Below, one piece after another: positions 1 to 7,576 of a stretch of DNA of 64,000 nt. The number at the start of each line of letters is the position of its first letter. Positions within the stretch are counted from its first letter, which is position 1. A program made the translations under genes and the position numbers. The DNA is from Jatrophihabitans endophyticus (lineage in GTDB: Bacteria > Actinomycetota > Actinomycetes > Mycobacteriales > Jatrophihabitantaceae). Location: assembly GCF_900129455.1 (NCBI RefSeq), contig NZ_FQVU01000001.1, forward strand, positions 930,001 through 994,000, given 5' to 3'. Under the pieces are notes generated by a model. The model did not search any database. It was not told where the DNA came from and saw only the letters and a list, made by a program, of their open reading frames with translations.

Positions 1-450
1 CACGTCGACCAGCCGCATGATCACGTCCTCCACCCAGCGACCGACGAATCCGGCGACCAGGCCGAGCGATCCGCCCACCACGAAGGCGACGAGCACGGCG
101 ATCAACGTGGCCTGCAGCGAGAGCTGGGCGCCGTGGACGACGCGCGAGAAGACGTCACGGCCGAGCTCGTCGGTGCCGAACCAGTGCGCGCCGCTCGGAC
201 CCCGGAAGTTCTGCGACGGCGTGCCCAGCAACGGGTCCTGCGAGGTGAACAGCCCCGGCCAGAACGACGCGAGCACGATCAGGACGGCGACGACGACCGC
301 GAGCACGAGCCCGGGCCGGTGCCCCGCGAAGCGCAGCACCCGGCGCGGGTCGACACCTCGGGAGCGGCGGTCACCGGCGGGCGGCTCCGTCTGTCGCGGC
401 ACGTCGGGTTCGACGGCACCGGCGACCTCGCCCACCAGCACCTGGCTCAC
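1..450 (-). CDS. Peptide/nickel-type ABC transporter permease, DppC/OppC family (partial)
   Basis: Inner-membrane subunit of a peptide/nickel-class (PepT) ABC importer. The first 150 codons are present and the 3' end runs off the left edge of the window. Visible are a basic, Pro-rich cytoplasmic N-terminus, one membrane segment (VLAVVVAVLIVLASFWPGLF), and the family signature HWFGTDELGRDVFSRVVHGA with the following LSLQATLIAVLVAFVVG membrane segment. The GTG start lies in a GTGA overlap with the stop of the permease B gene, so translation is probably coupled. The ATPase genes of the system would lie further left and are not seen. The substrate cannot be read from the permease. Confidence 0.93.
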   Translation of the reverse strand, partial: MSQVLVGEVAGAVEPDVPRQTEPPAGDRRSRGVDPRRVLRFAGHRPGLVLAVVVAVLIVLASFWPGLFTSQDPLLGTPSQNFRGPSGAHWFGTDELGRDVFSRVVHGAQLSLQATLIAVLVAFVVGGSLGLVAGFVGRWVEDVIMRLVDV

Positions 451-1406
451 GCCACACCCACCCGGCGGCCGGGAACGGCGACGATGCGCGGATCGAGCAA
501 GGGGTAGAGCAGGTCGACCACGAGGTTCACCAGCACGAAGATCAGCGCGCCGAGCACCACGACGCCCTGCACGAGCGGCAGGTCCTGCGCGGTGACCGCT
601 GCCGCCGTCACGCGTCCCAATCCGTTGCGGGCGAACACCGTCTCGACCACGACCGAGCTGGCCAGCAGCTGGCCGGTGAGCAGGCCGACGATCGTCAACG
701 CGGGCAGCGAGGCGTTGCGCAGTGCGTGCCGCAGGTGGATGCGAATCCGCCCCGCCCCCTTGGCGTGCGCGGTGTCGACGTAGGGCTGGTCGAGAGCGGT
801 GAGCAGGCCCTTGGCGAGCACCTGCGCGACCAGGGCACCGGTGGGGATCGCGAGGGTGACCGCGGGCAGCACGATGCTCGCCACGCCGTCGTTGCCGAAC
901 GCCGGGAACCAGTGCTGCCGGAACGAGAACAGCTGCACCAGCATCAGCCCGATCCAGAACGTCGGCACCGACACCCCCAGCGGCGGCAGCGAGAGCAACA
1001 GCTGCCGCAGCCAGCGATGTCTCGTGTACGTCGCGAGCAGCGCGAGCCCGCCGCCGACGACGACGGCCAGCACGATGGCGGCCGCGGTGAGCTGCAGCGT
1101 CGCGGGCAGCGCGTCGACGATGGTGTCGCGCACCGAACGCCCCGTCGACACCGAGTCGCCGAAGTCGCCCCGCAGCGCCCGGCCGAGGTAGTCGAGGTAC
1201 TGCAGCAGCACGGGCTTGTCGTAGCCGTACTCGTGCCGCAGCGCCGCGAGCTGGGCGGGGTCGACCGGGACCGCGTCCGAGCTCGCCCCGGCCAGCGCCG
1301 AGATGGGGTCGCCGGGCAGGTAGTAGAGCACGAAGAACGACACCGTGTAGGCCGCCCACAGCACGCCGACGGCCTGTCCCACGCGTCGCAGCACGTACCT
1401 GCGCAT
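447..1406 (-). CDS. Peptide/nickel-type ABC transporter permease, DppB/OppB family
   Basis: First permease (319 aa) of the same importer. It opens with the typical MRRYVLRRVGQAVGVLWAAYTVSFFVLYYLPGDP segment, where the LPGDP motif follows the first membrane helix. A periplasmic stretch with KPVLLQYLDYLGRALRGDFGDS follows, then the five-helix permease domain with the ATPase-coupling loop (AHAKGAGRIRIHLRHALRNA), ending near DLLYPLLDPRI. All parts of the family are present at normal length. It starts 38 bp after the receptor gene and overlaps permease C by 4 bp. It is probably co-transcribed with the receptor from the promoter upstream of the leader peptide. Confidence 0.95.
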   Translation of the reverse strand: MRRYVLRRVGQAVGVLWAAYTVSFFVLYYLPGDPISALAGASSDAVPVDPAQLAALRHEYGYDKPVLLQYLDYLGRALRGDFGDSVSTGRSVRDTIVDALPATLQLTAAAIVLAVVVGGGLALLATYTRHRWLRQLLLSLPPLGVSVPTFWIGLMLVQLFSFRQHWFPAFGNDGVASIVLPAVTLAIPTGALVAQVLAKGLLTALDQPYVDTAHAKGAGRIRIHLRHALRNASLPALTIVGLLTGQLLASSVVVETVFARNGLGRVTAAAVTAQDLPLVQGVVVLGALIFVLVNLVVDLLYPLLDPRIVAVPGRRVGVA

Positions 1407-1444
1407 CTGCTACCTCCTCCGGTTCGCGCCCGGACGTCCGGCGG

Positions 1445-3073
1445 TCAGCCGATCCAGGTGTCGTGCAGCTGGATGCGGCTCGACGCCTCGAAGCGCAGGT
1501 CGTGGACCTTCTTGGCGACCCCGAGCTCGGTCTCGAGCTCCACCACCGGGATCGCGTAGGCGTTGCCGACCACGAGTCGCTGCGCCTGCGCCGCGAGCCC
1601 GGCCCGCCGTGCCGGCGTGGTCGCGGCGGCCTGGCCGGCCAGGACCGGGTCGAGCGGGCCGGCGGACAGCCGATAGACGTTGGCCAGCTTCGTGGAGTAG
1701 GACGAGCGCAGGATGTCGGGGTCGGCCCGCGTGATGTTGCCCCAGAGCGCGTCGAAGTTCCCGGACTGCTGGACGGTCGCGATGGACGCGATCGGCGTCT
1801 CCTCGAGCACGAGCTCGACGCCGACGGCCTTGAGCTGCTGTTGCAGCAGTTCGAGAGCGGGCTTGTTGGTGGCGGCGTTGGCGAACCAGCGCACCGACAG
1901 GCTGAGCCGCCGGCCGTCCTTGACGCGGATGCCGCCGCTGCCGACCGTCCACCCGGCCGCCGTGAGCAGCGAACGCGCCTTCGCCTGGTCGTAGCCGAGA
2001 GCCGAGCCGAGGTTCGCGTACTGCGGCGTGGTGTGCGACAGCACGCTCGTGGCCGGTCGGGTGCCCGTGGGGTACACCGCGTCGACGATCTCCTGCCGGT
2101 TCACCGCGACCTGGATCGCCTGCCGCACCCGGACGTCGCGCACCAGCGGCCGCGCGTTGTTGAAGGCGAGGTTGAAGACGATGCCCGGATTCGCGCGTGT
2201 CTGCAGCGCGATCCCGGCGCCCTTGAGCGCGGCCTCGTCGGCCTTGCCCACGCTGCCGATCGCGTCGACCTGCCCCGACTGCAGGCTGCCGGTGCGCACG
2301 CCGGCCTCGGGCACGATCGTGAAGACCAACCGGTCGAGGTAGGCCTCGCCGCGCTTGCGCCACAGCGAGGAACCCCAGTCGTAACCGCGACGCTTGGCCA
2401 GCGTGATCGACTGGTTGGGGACGTACTTCGCGAGCGTGAACGGTCCCGAGGCGACGATGCCCTTGCTGCACCGCTGCTGCGGGGTGCGCTTCACACTCGC
2501 CGACGACTCGATGCCCAGCGAGAACGTCGACGACGCCTGCAGGAACTGCGCGTTGGGCTTCGCGAACGACACCCGCACGGTCAGCGGATCGACCGCGGTC
2601 ACCGACTCGATACCGCTGAGATACCCCTTGGCCAGCACCGCGAGCGGACCCAGATCGGGCACGGCGTCGAAGTTCTCCTTGACCACCTGCGCGGTGAGCT
2701 TGCTGCCGTCGCTGAACGTGACACCCGGACGGAGCTTGAAGGTGAAGGTGGTGGCGTCCTTGCTGACGGTCCAGCTCTTTGCGAGCCACGGCACGATCTT
2801 GCCGGTCGCCGGGTCCTGGTCGGTCAGCGAGTCGACGACCTGCCGCAACGAGTAGATGGTGTCGTTGCTGCCCACCTGCTGCGGGTCGACGCAGCCGGCG
2901 TCCGAGCTCACCGCGAAGCGCAGGGTGCCCCCGCTCCTCGGTGTGCTGCTGCCACCGCCGGTCGTGTCGTCACCGCCGGAGGTGCACGCGGCCAGCAGCA
3001 TCGTCGCGGTGGCCACGGCGACGACGGCCCCGGGCAGGCCACGTCGGGGGCGGGGGGAGGCGGTGATGGTCAC
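1445..3073 (-). CDS. ABC transporter substrate-binding lipoprotein, family 5 (DppA/OppA type)
   Basis: Extracytoplasmic receptor (542 aa) that delivers solute to the two permeases. The N-terminus is a lipoprotein signal (basic MTITASPRPRRG, hydrophobic core, LLAAC lipobox, then a Gly/Ser/Thr linker). The SBP family 5 fold follows, with the GGTLRFAVSSDAGCVDPQ entry, the VVDSLTDQDPATGKIVPWLAKSWTV region and FTFKLRPGVTFSDG. The start is GTG; a GGAGA of the last repeat copy sits 7-8 bases upstream as ribosome site. The substrate is unknown. The Cys-Cys leader peptide and shared 23-bp motif upstream make a sulfur-containing solute (glutathione, Cys- or Met-peptide) the best inference. Confidence 0.93.
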   Translation of the reverse strand: MTITASPRPRRGLPGAVVAVATATMLLAACTSGGDDTTGGGSSTPRSGGTLRFAVSSDAGCVDPQQVGSNDTIYSLRQVVDSLTDQDPATGKIVPWLAKSWTVSKDATTFTFKLRPGVTFSDGSKLTAQVVKENFDAVPDLGPLAVLAKGYLSGIESVTAVDPLTVRVSFAKPNAQFLQASSTFSLGIESSASVKRTPQQRCSKGIVASGPFTLAKYVPNQSITLAKRRGYDWGSSLWRKRGEAYLDRLVFTIVPEAGVRTGSLQSGQVDAIGSVGKADEAALKGAGIALQTRANPGIVFNLAFNNARPLVRDVRVRQAIQVAVNRQEIVDAVYPTGTRPATSVLSHTTPQYANLGSALGYDQAKARSLLTAAGWTVGSGGIRVKDGRRLSLSVRWFANAATNKPALELLQQQLKAVGVELVLEETPIASIATVQQSGNFDALWGNITRADPDILRSSYSTKLANVYRLSAGPLDPVLAGQAAATTPARRAGLAAQAQRLVVGNAYAIPVVELETELGVAKKVHDLRFEASSRIQLHDTWIG

Positions 3074-3080
3074 GAGGATG

Positions 3081-3120
3081 TCTCCACGGCAGGGTCTCCA
3101 CGGCAGGTCTCGACGGCAGG
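3081..3120. repeat. Triplicated 13-bp direct repeat at the receptor ribosome-binding site
   Basis: Three near-identical units, TCTCCACGGCAGG, the same again after one extra G, then TCTCGACGGCAGG. On the coding (minus) strand each reads CCTGCCGTGGAGA (third copy CCTGCCGTCGAGA), so the copy nearest the GTG start supplies the GGAGA ribosome site and the next copy supplies a second one. Probably a slippage product; it could also affect translation initiation or leader RNA folding. Confidence 0.75.
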
Positions 3121-3161
3121 GTCCGGCGCGCGGGCCGGGGCGGAGGGATCGACGGTGCGCC

Positions 3162-3180
3162 GACCGCGAGCGGCGCGGTC
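3162..3180 (-). terminator. Candidate attenuator hairpin between leader peptide and receptor
   Basis: GACCGCG and CGCGGTC form a 7-bp perfect stem with a 5-nt loop, 33 bp downstream of the leader peptide stop and about 90 bp before the receptor gene. No U-tract is visible, so an intrinsic terminator in the strict sense is not shown. Its place makes it the obvious candidate for a leader-controlled structure. Rho-dependent or translational control is equally possible. Confidence 0.35.
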
Positions 3181-3212
3181 TCGCCGGCTGACGGCGGACG
3201 CGACGCAGGCGA

Positions 3213-3323
3213 TCAGCGCGACGATCGACAGCAGCTGGTGCCGACGCGCCGCAGGTCGATGTGGCGTCGCCGGGAGAAGCGTGAGAAGGCCGCCGACGGA
3301 GCCGTCGCGAGGCGGTTGTCCAC
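3213..3323 (-). CDS. Cysteine-rich leader peptide (36 aa) of the peptide-transporter operon
   Basis: A 36-codon reading frame starting with GTG; GGAGGA lies 5 bases upstream, an excellent ribosome site. Its C-terminus reads RRRHIDLRRVGTSCCRSSR. This matches the arrangement of actinobacterial leader peptides found before sulfur-assimilation genes: a run of Arg, then H-(I/V)-D-L-x-R-V, then one or two Cys close to the stop. In such leaders, ribosome stalling at the Cys codons when cysteine is scarce is thought to relieve attenuation. It lies 140 bp before the receptor gene. The longer overlapping frame starting at 3336 has no comparable signature and was not chosen. Confidence 0.8.
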   Translation of the reverse strand: MDNRLATAPSAAFSRFSRRRHIDLRRVGTSCCRSSR

Positions 3324-3388
3324 GCTCGTCCTCCACCCCGTCGAGCCGATGCCTCCGCCGAACGTACGACCGCGGCGCTTATCCGTCA

Positions 3389-3411
3389 ATGTCGATAGAC
3401 GAGATAGGCAA
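3389..3411 (-). promoter_or_regulatory. Candidate sulfur-regulon operator (copy 1)
   Basis: Read on the minus strand the site begins TTGCCTAT and ends TATCGACAT, 23 bp overall. It shares the first seven bases, and the TATCG(A/G)CA tail, with the ssuA site at 55150-55172. It also shares the TTGCCTA head and spacing with the site at 59205-59227. A possible -35 (TTGACG) follows immediately. The order is operator, promoter, Cys leader, receptor operon. The binding protein is not known from the window. Confidence 0.55.
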
Positions 3412-3485
3412 CACGTCCGTGGCGATCGCAGTCGCACGTGCCACGAGGCCGATCGCGGTTGGACACGTCCAGCTCGTCGGCCCGC

Positions 3486-4208
3486 CTAGGACTCCGGCAG
3501 TCGCGTGGCGTCGAGGACGACGCGGGTGTGGTCGCGTCGGTCGACCCGCACCGGGATGCGGGCGCCGGGGTGGCCGATCTGCTGCCGGCGTGCCGGCGTG
3601 CGGAAGCCGAAGCGGGCGAGCACGCGGTAGGTGCCGCCGTCCTCGGCGTCCACGTCGAGTGCCACGTTGGCGATGGATGCACCGGACGGGGTCGTCCCGG
3701 GCAGCGGTGCGAGGAAGTCGATGGCGGCGATGACGGCTTCCGTGGGGCGGCCGTGTCGCTTGATGCGGTCGGCCTCGTCGACGAACACCGGTGCGGTGCC
3801 GTCGGGCAGCAACGCGCCGTTGTGCGACCACATGACCACGGCGTCGCGAGGCCGTGTCCCGGGAGGCACCGGGTCGGCGGTCAGGGTCGCGGGGTCGACG
3901 CCCAGTGCTGCTGCCCTGCGGTCTCGCTCGAGGCGCGCCACGTGGGCGATCATGCCCTCGTCGCTCCAGTCCACCCTGACCCGCCGAGGGCGGTCGCCTC
4001 GCCACCGCGCCGGCACGCGGGTTCCTGGCTGCGGCGGCGAGGTGGCGGCCGTGGTGGTACGCGTGACGGACACGACCGCGGCCCGGCGACCATCGAGCAG
4101 CAACCGGCCGGTCACCGTGTCGGTCCGCGTACCGGCCTCGAGGTCGTACGGCTCGACGCGCATGACCTTGAACTCGCCGTGAGTCCACGATCCACGCCGC
4201 CGCCGCAC
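3486..4208 (-). CDS. Conserved-looking hypothetical protein with two similar segments
   Basis: 240 aa and not recognised. Codon third positions on this strand are overwhelmingly G/C, as in the neighbouring real genes, so the frame is credible. No signal peptide or membrane segment is seen. Two stretches resemble each other: PGTRVPARWRGDRPRRVRVDW (about residues 61-81) and HPGARIPVRVDRRDHTRVVLD (about residues 214-234), which suggests a duplicated small beta domain. Start: GTG at 4208 has GGAG a few bases upstream; the ATG at 4163 (MRVEPYDLEAG) is an alternative. It is divergent from the nitronate monooxygenase gene, with 127 bp between them. Confidence 0.7.
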   Translation of the reverse strand: MRRRRGSWTHGEFKVMRVEPYDLEAGTRTDTVTGRLLLDGRRAAVVSVTRTTTAATSPPQPGTRVPARWRGDRPRRVRVDWSDEGMIAHVARLERDRRAAALGVDPATLTADPVPPGTRPRDAVVMWSHNGALLPDGTAPVFVDEADRIKRHGRPTEAVIAAIDFLAPLPGTTPSGASIANVALDVDAEDGGTYRVLARFGFRTPARRQQIGHPGARIPVRVDRRDHTRVVLDATRLPES

Positions 4209-4335
4209 GCTCCGGTCCTACCAGATCCGACCGGTCGTGGTACCGGTCCGGCCCGAGGTCGTCGAGGGCGCAGGAGCGACACTGCCACACTGGTCGACGC
4301 CGCCGACCACCTCGACGACCGGGAAGGAGCGAGCC

Positions 4336-5358
4336 GTGACCTCGTTGCTCGGCTCGCGCTCGCCGATCGTCGCAGCGCCCATGGCCGGTGGCCCGAGCAC
4401 GGCGGCGCTGGCCGTCGCCGTGGCACGCGCCGGGGGCTTCCCCTTCCTCGCCGCGGGATACCAGCATCCCGACGCGCTCGCGGCGCAGGTCGAAGCGGTC
4501 CGTCGGCACGGCCGGCCCTTCGGCGTGAACCTCTTCGTGCCCTCGCGCGCGGCCGCCGCCGAGCCGGCCGCGCTGCGCGCCTACGCCGCCGCGCTCGCCG
4601 CCGAGGCCGACCGCTACGACGTGACCCTCGATCCGACGCCGGTCGACGACGACGACGGCTGGTCGCAGAAGCTGGACCTGCTCGTCCGGCACCCGGTACC
4701 GGTGGTGTCGCTGACCTTCGGACTCCCCGACGCGGCCGACATCGCCGCCCTGCGCGGGGCGGGCACGCAGGTGCTGGCGAGCGTCACCACCGCGGCCGAG
4801 GCCCATCGCGCCGAGCTGGCCGGCGTCGACGGGCTGGTGGTGCAGGGGCCGGACGCCGGCGGGCACAGCGCGACGCACGAGCCCGCGCGGCCGGTCGCGG
4901 CGATCGCGACGGACGAGCTCGTCCGCCGGGTCCACGCCACGACACGCCTGCCGATCGTCGCGGCCGGCGGCGTGGACGGCCCGGCCGCGGTGCGTCGGCT
5001 GCTGTCCGCCGGCGCCGACGCGGTCGCGGTCGGCACGCTGTTCCTGCTCGCCGACGAGGCCGGCACCTCGGCCACGCACCGGGCCGCGCTCGTCGACGCC
5101 TCCCTTGCCGCGACCACGATCACGCGCGCCTTCACCGGCCGGCCGGCCCGCGCCCTGCGCAACGGCTTCGTCGACCGGCACGACGGCGAGGCTCCGCTCG
5201 GCTACCCGGCCGTGCACCACCTCACGCGCGCACTGCGGCAGGCCGCGAACGCCGCCGGCGACAGCGACGTCGCGCACCTGTGGGCCGGCACCGGCTGGCG
5301 TCACGCACGTCCCGGCCCCACGGCCGACATCGTCGCCTGGCTGTCGGCGGCCACCTGA
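4336..5358 (+). CDS. Nitronate monooxygenase / 2-nitropropane dioxygenase family flavoprotein
   Basis: FMN-dependent TIM-barrel protein (340 aa) of the family that oxidises alkyl nitronates such as propionate-3-nitronate. Seen in order: the N-terminal SPIVAAPMAGGPSTAALAVAVARAGGFPFLAAGY segment, GVNLFVP, the VVSLTFGLP strand, VDGLVVQGPDAGGHSATH (glycine-rich and histidine-bearing flavin/substrate motif), PIVAAGGVDGPAAV, and GADAVAVGTLFLLADEAGTS. All are hallmarks of the family and length is normal. Start GTG at 4336 is chosen because AAGGAG stands 6 bases upstream. An in-frame ATG 99 bp earlier lacks a ribosome site. Cytoplasmic, probably monocistronic. Confidence 0.9.
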   Translation: MTSLLGSRSPIVAAPMAGGPSTAALAVAVARAGGFPFLAAGYQHPDALAAQVEAVRRHGRPFGVNLFVPSRAAAAEPAALRAYAAALAAEADRYDVTLDPTPVDDDDGWSQKLDLLVRHPVPVVSLTFGLPDAADIAALRGAGTQVLASVTTAAEAHRAELAGVDGLVVQGPDAGGHSATHEPARPVAAIATDELVRRVHATTRLPIVAAGGVDGPAAVRRLLSAGADAVAVGTLFLLADEAGTSATHRAALVDASLAATTITRAFTGRPARALRNGFVDRHDGEAPLGYPAVHHLTRALRQAANAAGDSDVAHLWAGTGWRHARPGPTADIVAWLSAAT

Positions 5359-5422
5359 CGCGCACCCTCACCGAGATGCAAGACGTCCCAGCGGCGGCGC
5401 GCACCGCACCGACCGGACGCGG

Positions 5423-5686
5423 TCAGGACCGATCCGCGACTGCCGGCCGGGACACGACGTCCTCGCGATGCCGATCGGTCGGCCCGGTGATCCGCGTGAG
5501 CAGGTCGCGCAGGGACCGCAGCTCCCTTCGAGTGAGGCGACCCCTCAGCTGCTGCCCCTCGACGACGAGCGGACCGGCGAACGAACCGGTGAGCTGGTGG
5601 CCGTGCTCGGTCACGGTCACGAGCACCTGCCGGCGGTTGCTGTCGGCATCCGTGCGCCGCACGAACGGGTGGCCCGTCTCGGGTTC
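5423..5686 (-). pseudogene. Remnant of a MarR-family regulator (C-terminal part)
   Basis: The minus-strand frame encodes GHPFVRRTDADSNRRQVLVTVTEHGHQL, which is the wing and following strand of a MarR winged helix (usual form: RR..D..DRR...V.LT..G). A helical tail (LTRRELRSLRDLLTRI) as at the MarR C-terminus follows. The DNA-recognition helix and everything before it are missing, and the frame closes upstream with a TGA. A functional MarR protein cannot be made from this. It lies in a roughly 900-bp stretch (5359-6261) without an intact gene. Confidence 0.65.
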
Positions 5687-5886
5687 GCCGGTGGTGCGAT
5701 CCGGAGTGCCAGTAGGCCGCGATGATCGGATGGATCCCTCGGCTCACCTCGATCTCGACGTGGCGGTCGTCGGACCAGCTCTCCTGACCACCTACGTTGC
5801 GCGCAGCGCGGCTGGCTGATCGCGCGAGGCCCGCCGAGGACAGGCCGGCGATTCCGGCCTTCGGACCGTGCGCTGCGCGGCGTGGG

Positions 5887-6216
5887 TCAGTTGGCGACAT
5901 ACGCAACGTGTCGAAACAGGTCGGGGCGGTCTCGCGCATCGAGCAGGGCGGTGGCGAGGTCGGCGTAGGTGATGCTGCGGGCTCTCGGCAGGGGCTGGTC
6001 GACCTGAATGCGGTAGCTGTTGCGCCCGGGCCTGTCGAGCAGACGCGGTGGGCGCAGCGATACCCATTGCACGGGAGCGGGCGAGTGGACCAGCACCGTT
6101 TCCATCCGCGCCATGTCTGCGTAGCTGGCGCCGAAGAACCGGTCGAGGACAGGCATGGTGAGGCGACGGTCGAGCCAGGAGTGCCCGTCCCCGCCGAGAG
6201 TCCCATGCTTGTCACG
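5887..6216 (-). pseudogene. Remnant of an NAD(P)-binding (NmrA/SDR-like) protein, C-terminal part
   Basis: About 90 codons matching the end of atypical short-chain NAD(P)-binding proteins. YADMARMETVLVHSPAPVQWVSLRPPRLLDRPG is the usual 'YaDma.mE..L..S.ldWt.vRPp.L.d' segment, followed by RSITYADLATALLDARDRPDLFRHVAYVAN. The Rossmann glycine motif and the whole N-terminal half are absent, and an in-frame stop lies just upstream of 6216. Its broken end abuts the operator of the divergent MarR gene, so it may once have been the target of that regulator. An ATG at 6156 could still allow a short product. Confidence 0.7.
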
Positions 6217-6218
6217 TT

Positions 6219-6233
6219 AGGTGACAATCACCT
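6219..6233. promoter_or_regulatory. Perfect palindrome, likely MarR operator
   Basis: AGGTGA-CAA-TCACCT, a perfect 6+3+6 inverted repeat, 28 bp upstream of the MarR start codon and just before the truncated divergent gene. Size and place fit a MarR dimer site used for autorepression and for control of the former divergent target. Confidence 0.6.
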
Positions 6234-6261
6234 CTTGGTCAAAGGTGGTAGGTTGCCGGTT

Positions 6262-6774
6262 GTGCCGAGCAGAAGTGGCCCCGACCGAGCGGACCGGCCG
6301 GACGCGCAGACCTACGCGTCGTCACTGGCCTTTCTGAGCTCACAGATCGGCGCGCGTTCAGCGGAATTGTTCGCTGACCGGCTGTCCGGACTGGGGATGA
6401 GTCCGCGGGAGTTCGCGGTGCTGTCGAATCTCGACAACTCGCGGCAGCCGCTCAATCAGCAAGCCATCGCCGAGGCGCTCGGCATGCACCGGAACAACGT
6501 GGTCGCCCTGGTTGACGCCCTCGAAGACAAGGGTTGGTTACGGCGCCACCGCGCCAGCGACGACCGGCGCGCGTTCACCCTGCGGCCGACAGCGGCCGGT
6601 CTGCGGGTGTTGCGCCGGGCGCACGGCATCGTCGCCGACCTCGATGCTGTGCTCGCCGCGGACCTGTCCGACACTCAGGTCACTCAACTGCGCAACCTGC
6701 TTCTCGACGTCGCCGCCCACCTCGGTCTCGCCGCCGGCGTACACCCACACCTCGCTGCCCGACGCCGTCGATGA
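6262..6774 (+). CDS. MarR-family transcriptional regulator
   Basis: Winged-helix repressor of 170 aa. Visible are the N-terminal dimer helix (YASSLAFLSSQIGARSAELFADRLSGLGMSPREFAVLSNL), the recognition helix-turn-helix (LNQQAIAEALGMHRNNVVALVDALEDKGWLRRHRA), the wing with SDDRRAFTLRPTAAG, and the long C-terminal dimer helices. Start: the ATG at 6205 would place the palindrome 6219-6233 inside the gene, so the GTG at 6262 is preferred; its ribosome site (GGTAGG) is weak. The ligand is unknown. It is divergent from a truncated NAD(P)-binding gene, the usual pairing for MarR proteins that sense small aromatic or electrophilic compounds. Confidence 0.88.
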   Translation: MPSRSGPDRADRPDAQTYASSLAFLSSQIGARSAELFADRLSGLGMSPREFAVLSNLDNSRQPLNQQAIAEALGMHRNNVVALVDALEDKGWLRRHRASDDRRAFTLRPTAAGLRVLRRAHGIVADLDAVLAADLSDTQVTQLRNLLLDVAAHLGLAAGVHPHLAARRRR

Positions 6775-6971
6775 AGATCAGATGACTCGAGCAACGTGCG
6801 CTACCACGGGAGATGAAGCTCGGCGAGCGGTCGGCGGCACGTCGAACCCCGACCCGGGCGAGACGGCGCCAGCGTCACTGGTCTTCGAGACCTGGCCGGC
6901 CGTCGACCCTTCCCTCTTCGCGACCACGAGAGCGCTCGATCGAGCACTCGCCCATGTAGTTAGGTAGCCCT

Positions 6972-7361
6972 ATGACCATCAGCAAATCGGCCACCGGAAG
7001 CTTCACCATAGACATGACCCCTGCGCCGACCGACCTGCCCGGAGCTGCGCGCTTCGACTTCACCAAGCAGTGGAGCGGCGAGCTCGAGGGAACAGGGCAG
7101 GGCTACATGTTCTCGGCCGGCAACCCTGCCGCTGGTCGAGCTGGCTACGTGGCGCAGGAGGTGTTCGAAGGCAGGATCGACGGCCGCTCGGGCACCCTCA
7201 TCTTCCACCAACTCGGGCAGATGGTGAGCGGTTCGGCCTCACAGCGCTACGAGATAGCACCTGGCTCGGGCACGAGCGAGCTCGAAGGCATCACCGGCAC
7301 CTTGAGCGTGGAAGTGGTCGACGGACAACACCGCGTCACGCTCTCCTACGCAATCGGCTGA
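6972..7361 (+). CDS. DUF3224 domain-containing protein
   Basis: 129 aa, covering the whole DUF3224 domain. It has the alternating beta-strand pattern with conserved pieces F.KQWSGELEGTGQGYMFSAGNP, GYVAQEVFEGRIDGRSGTLIFHQLGQM, and SGTSELEGITGTLSVEVVDGQHRVTLSYAI. This family has an allene-oxide-cyclase-like beta-barrel shape; no enzymatic activity is established. No signal peptide. The ribosome site is weak. It stands alone, with roughly 200 bp without clear features on each side (6775-6971 and 7362-7576). Confidence 0.88.
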   Translation: MTISKSATGSFTIDMTPAPTDLPGAARFDFTKQWSGELEGTGQGYMFSAGNPAAGRAGYVAQEVFEGRIDGRSGTLIFHQLGQMVSGSASQRYEIAPGSGTSELEGITGTLSVEVVDGQHRVTLSYAIG

Positions 7362-7576
7362 CGCCCGGGCATCGAGCTGCGCTGCGACCCGGGCAATCGA
7401 GCCCCGGTCGACCACCACGGCGCGCAGCGCCCACAACACCGCATGCCGGGTCAGTCTCGATCGTGACGCGGCCGCCGAGCCGGTGTCGTGGCGACAGGCG
7501 GGCCCGCAGCGATGACGCCAACAGTCTGACCAGCCGGATCCCGCATGCCGTGGCGGCCACGAATCGTCCCCCCTCG

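Noticed and set aside
3070-3336. 88-codon minus-strand frame overlapping the receptor start by 4 bp
   Set aside because: Composition is arginine/alanine-rich with no recognisable domain, it covers the repeat and hairpin region, and the shorter leader-peptide frame in the same place has a diagnostic motif and better ribosome site.
3379-5304. 641-codon minus-strand frame across the nitronate monooxygenase region
   Set aside because: Antisense to a gene with clear family motifs; translation has no domain.
7362-7576. Possible small genes between DUF3224 and the PPOX protein (for example 74 codons at 7336-7560 minus)
   Set aside because: No ribosome site, no family features and partial overlap with the DUF3224 gene; treated as non-coding.
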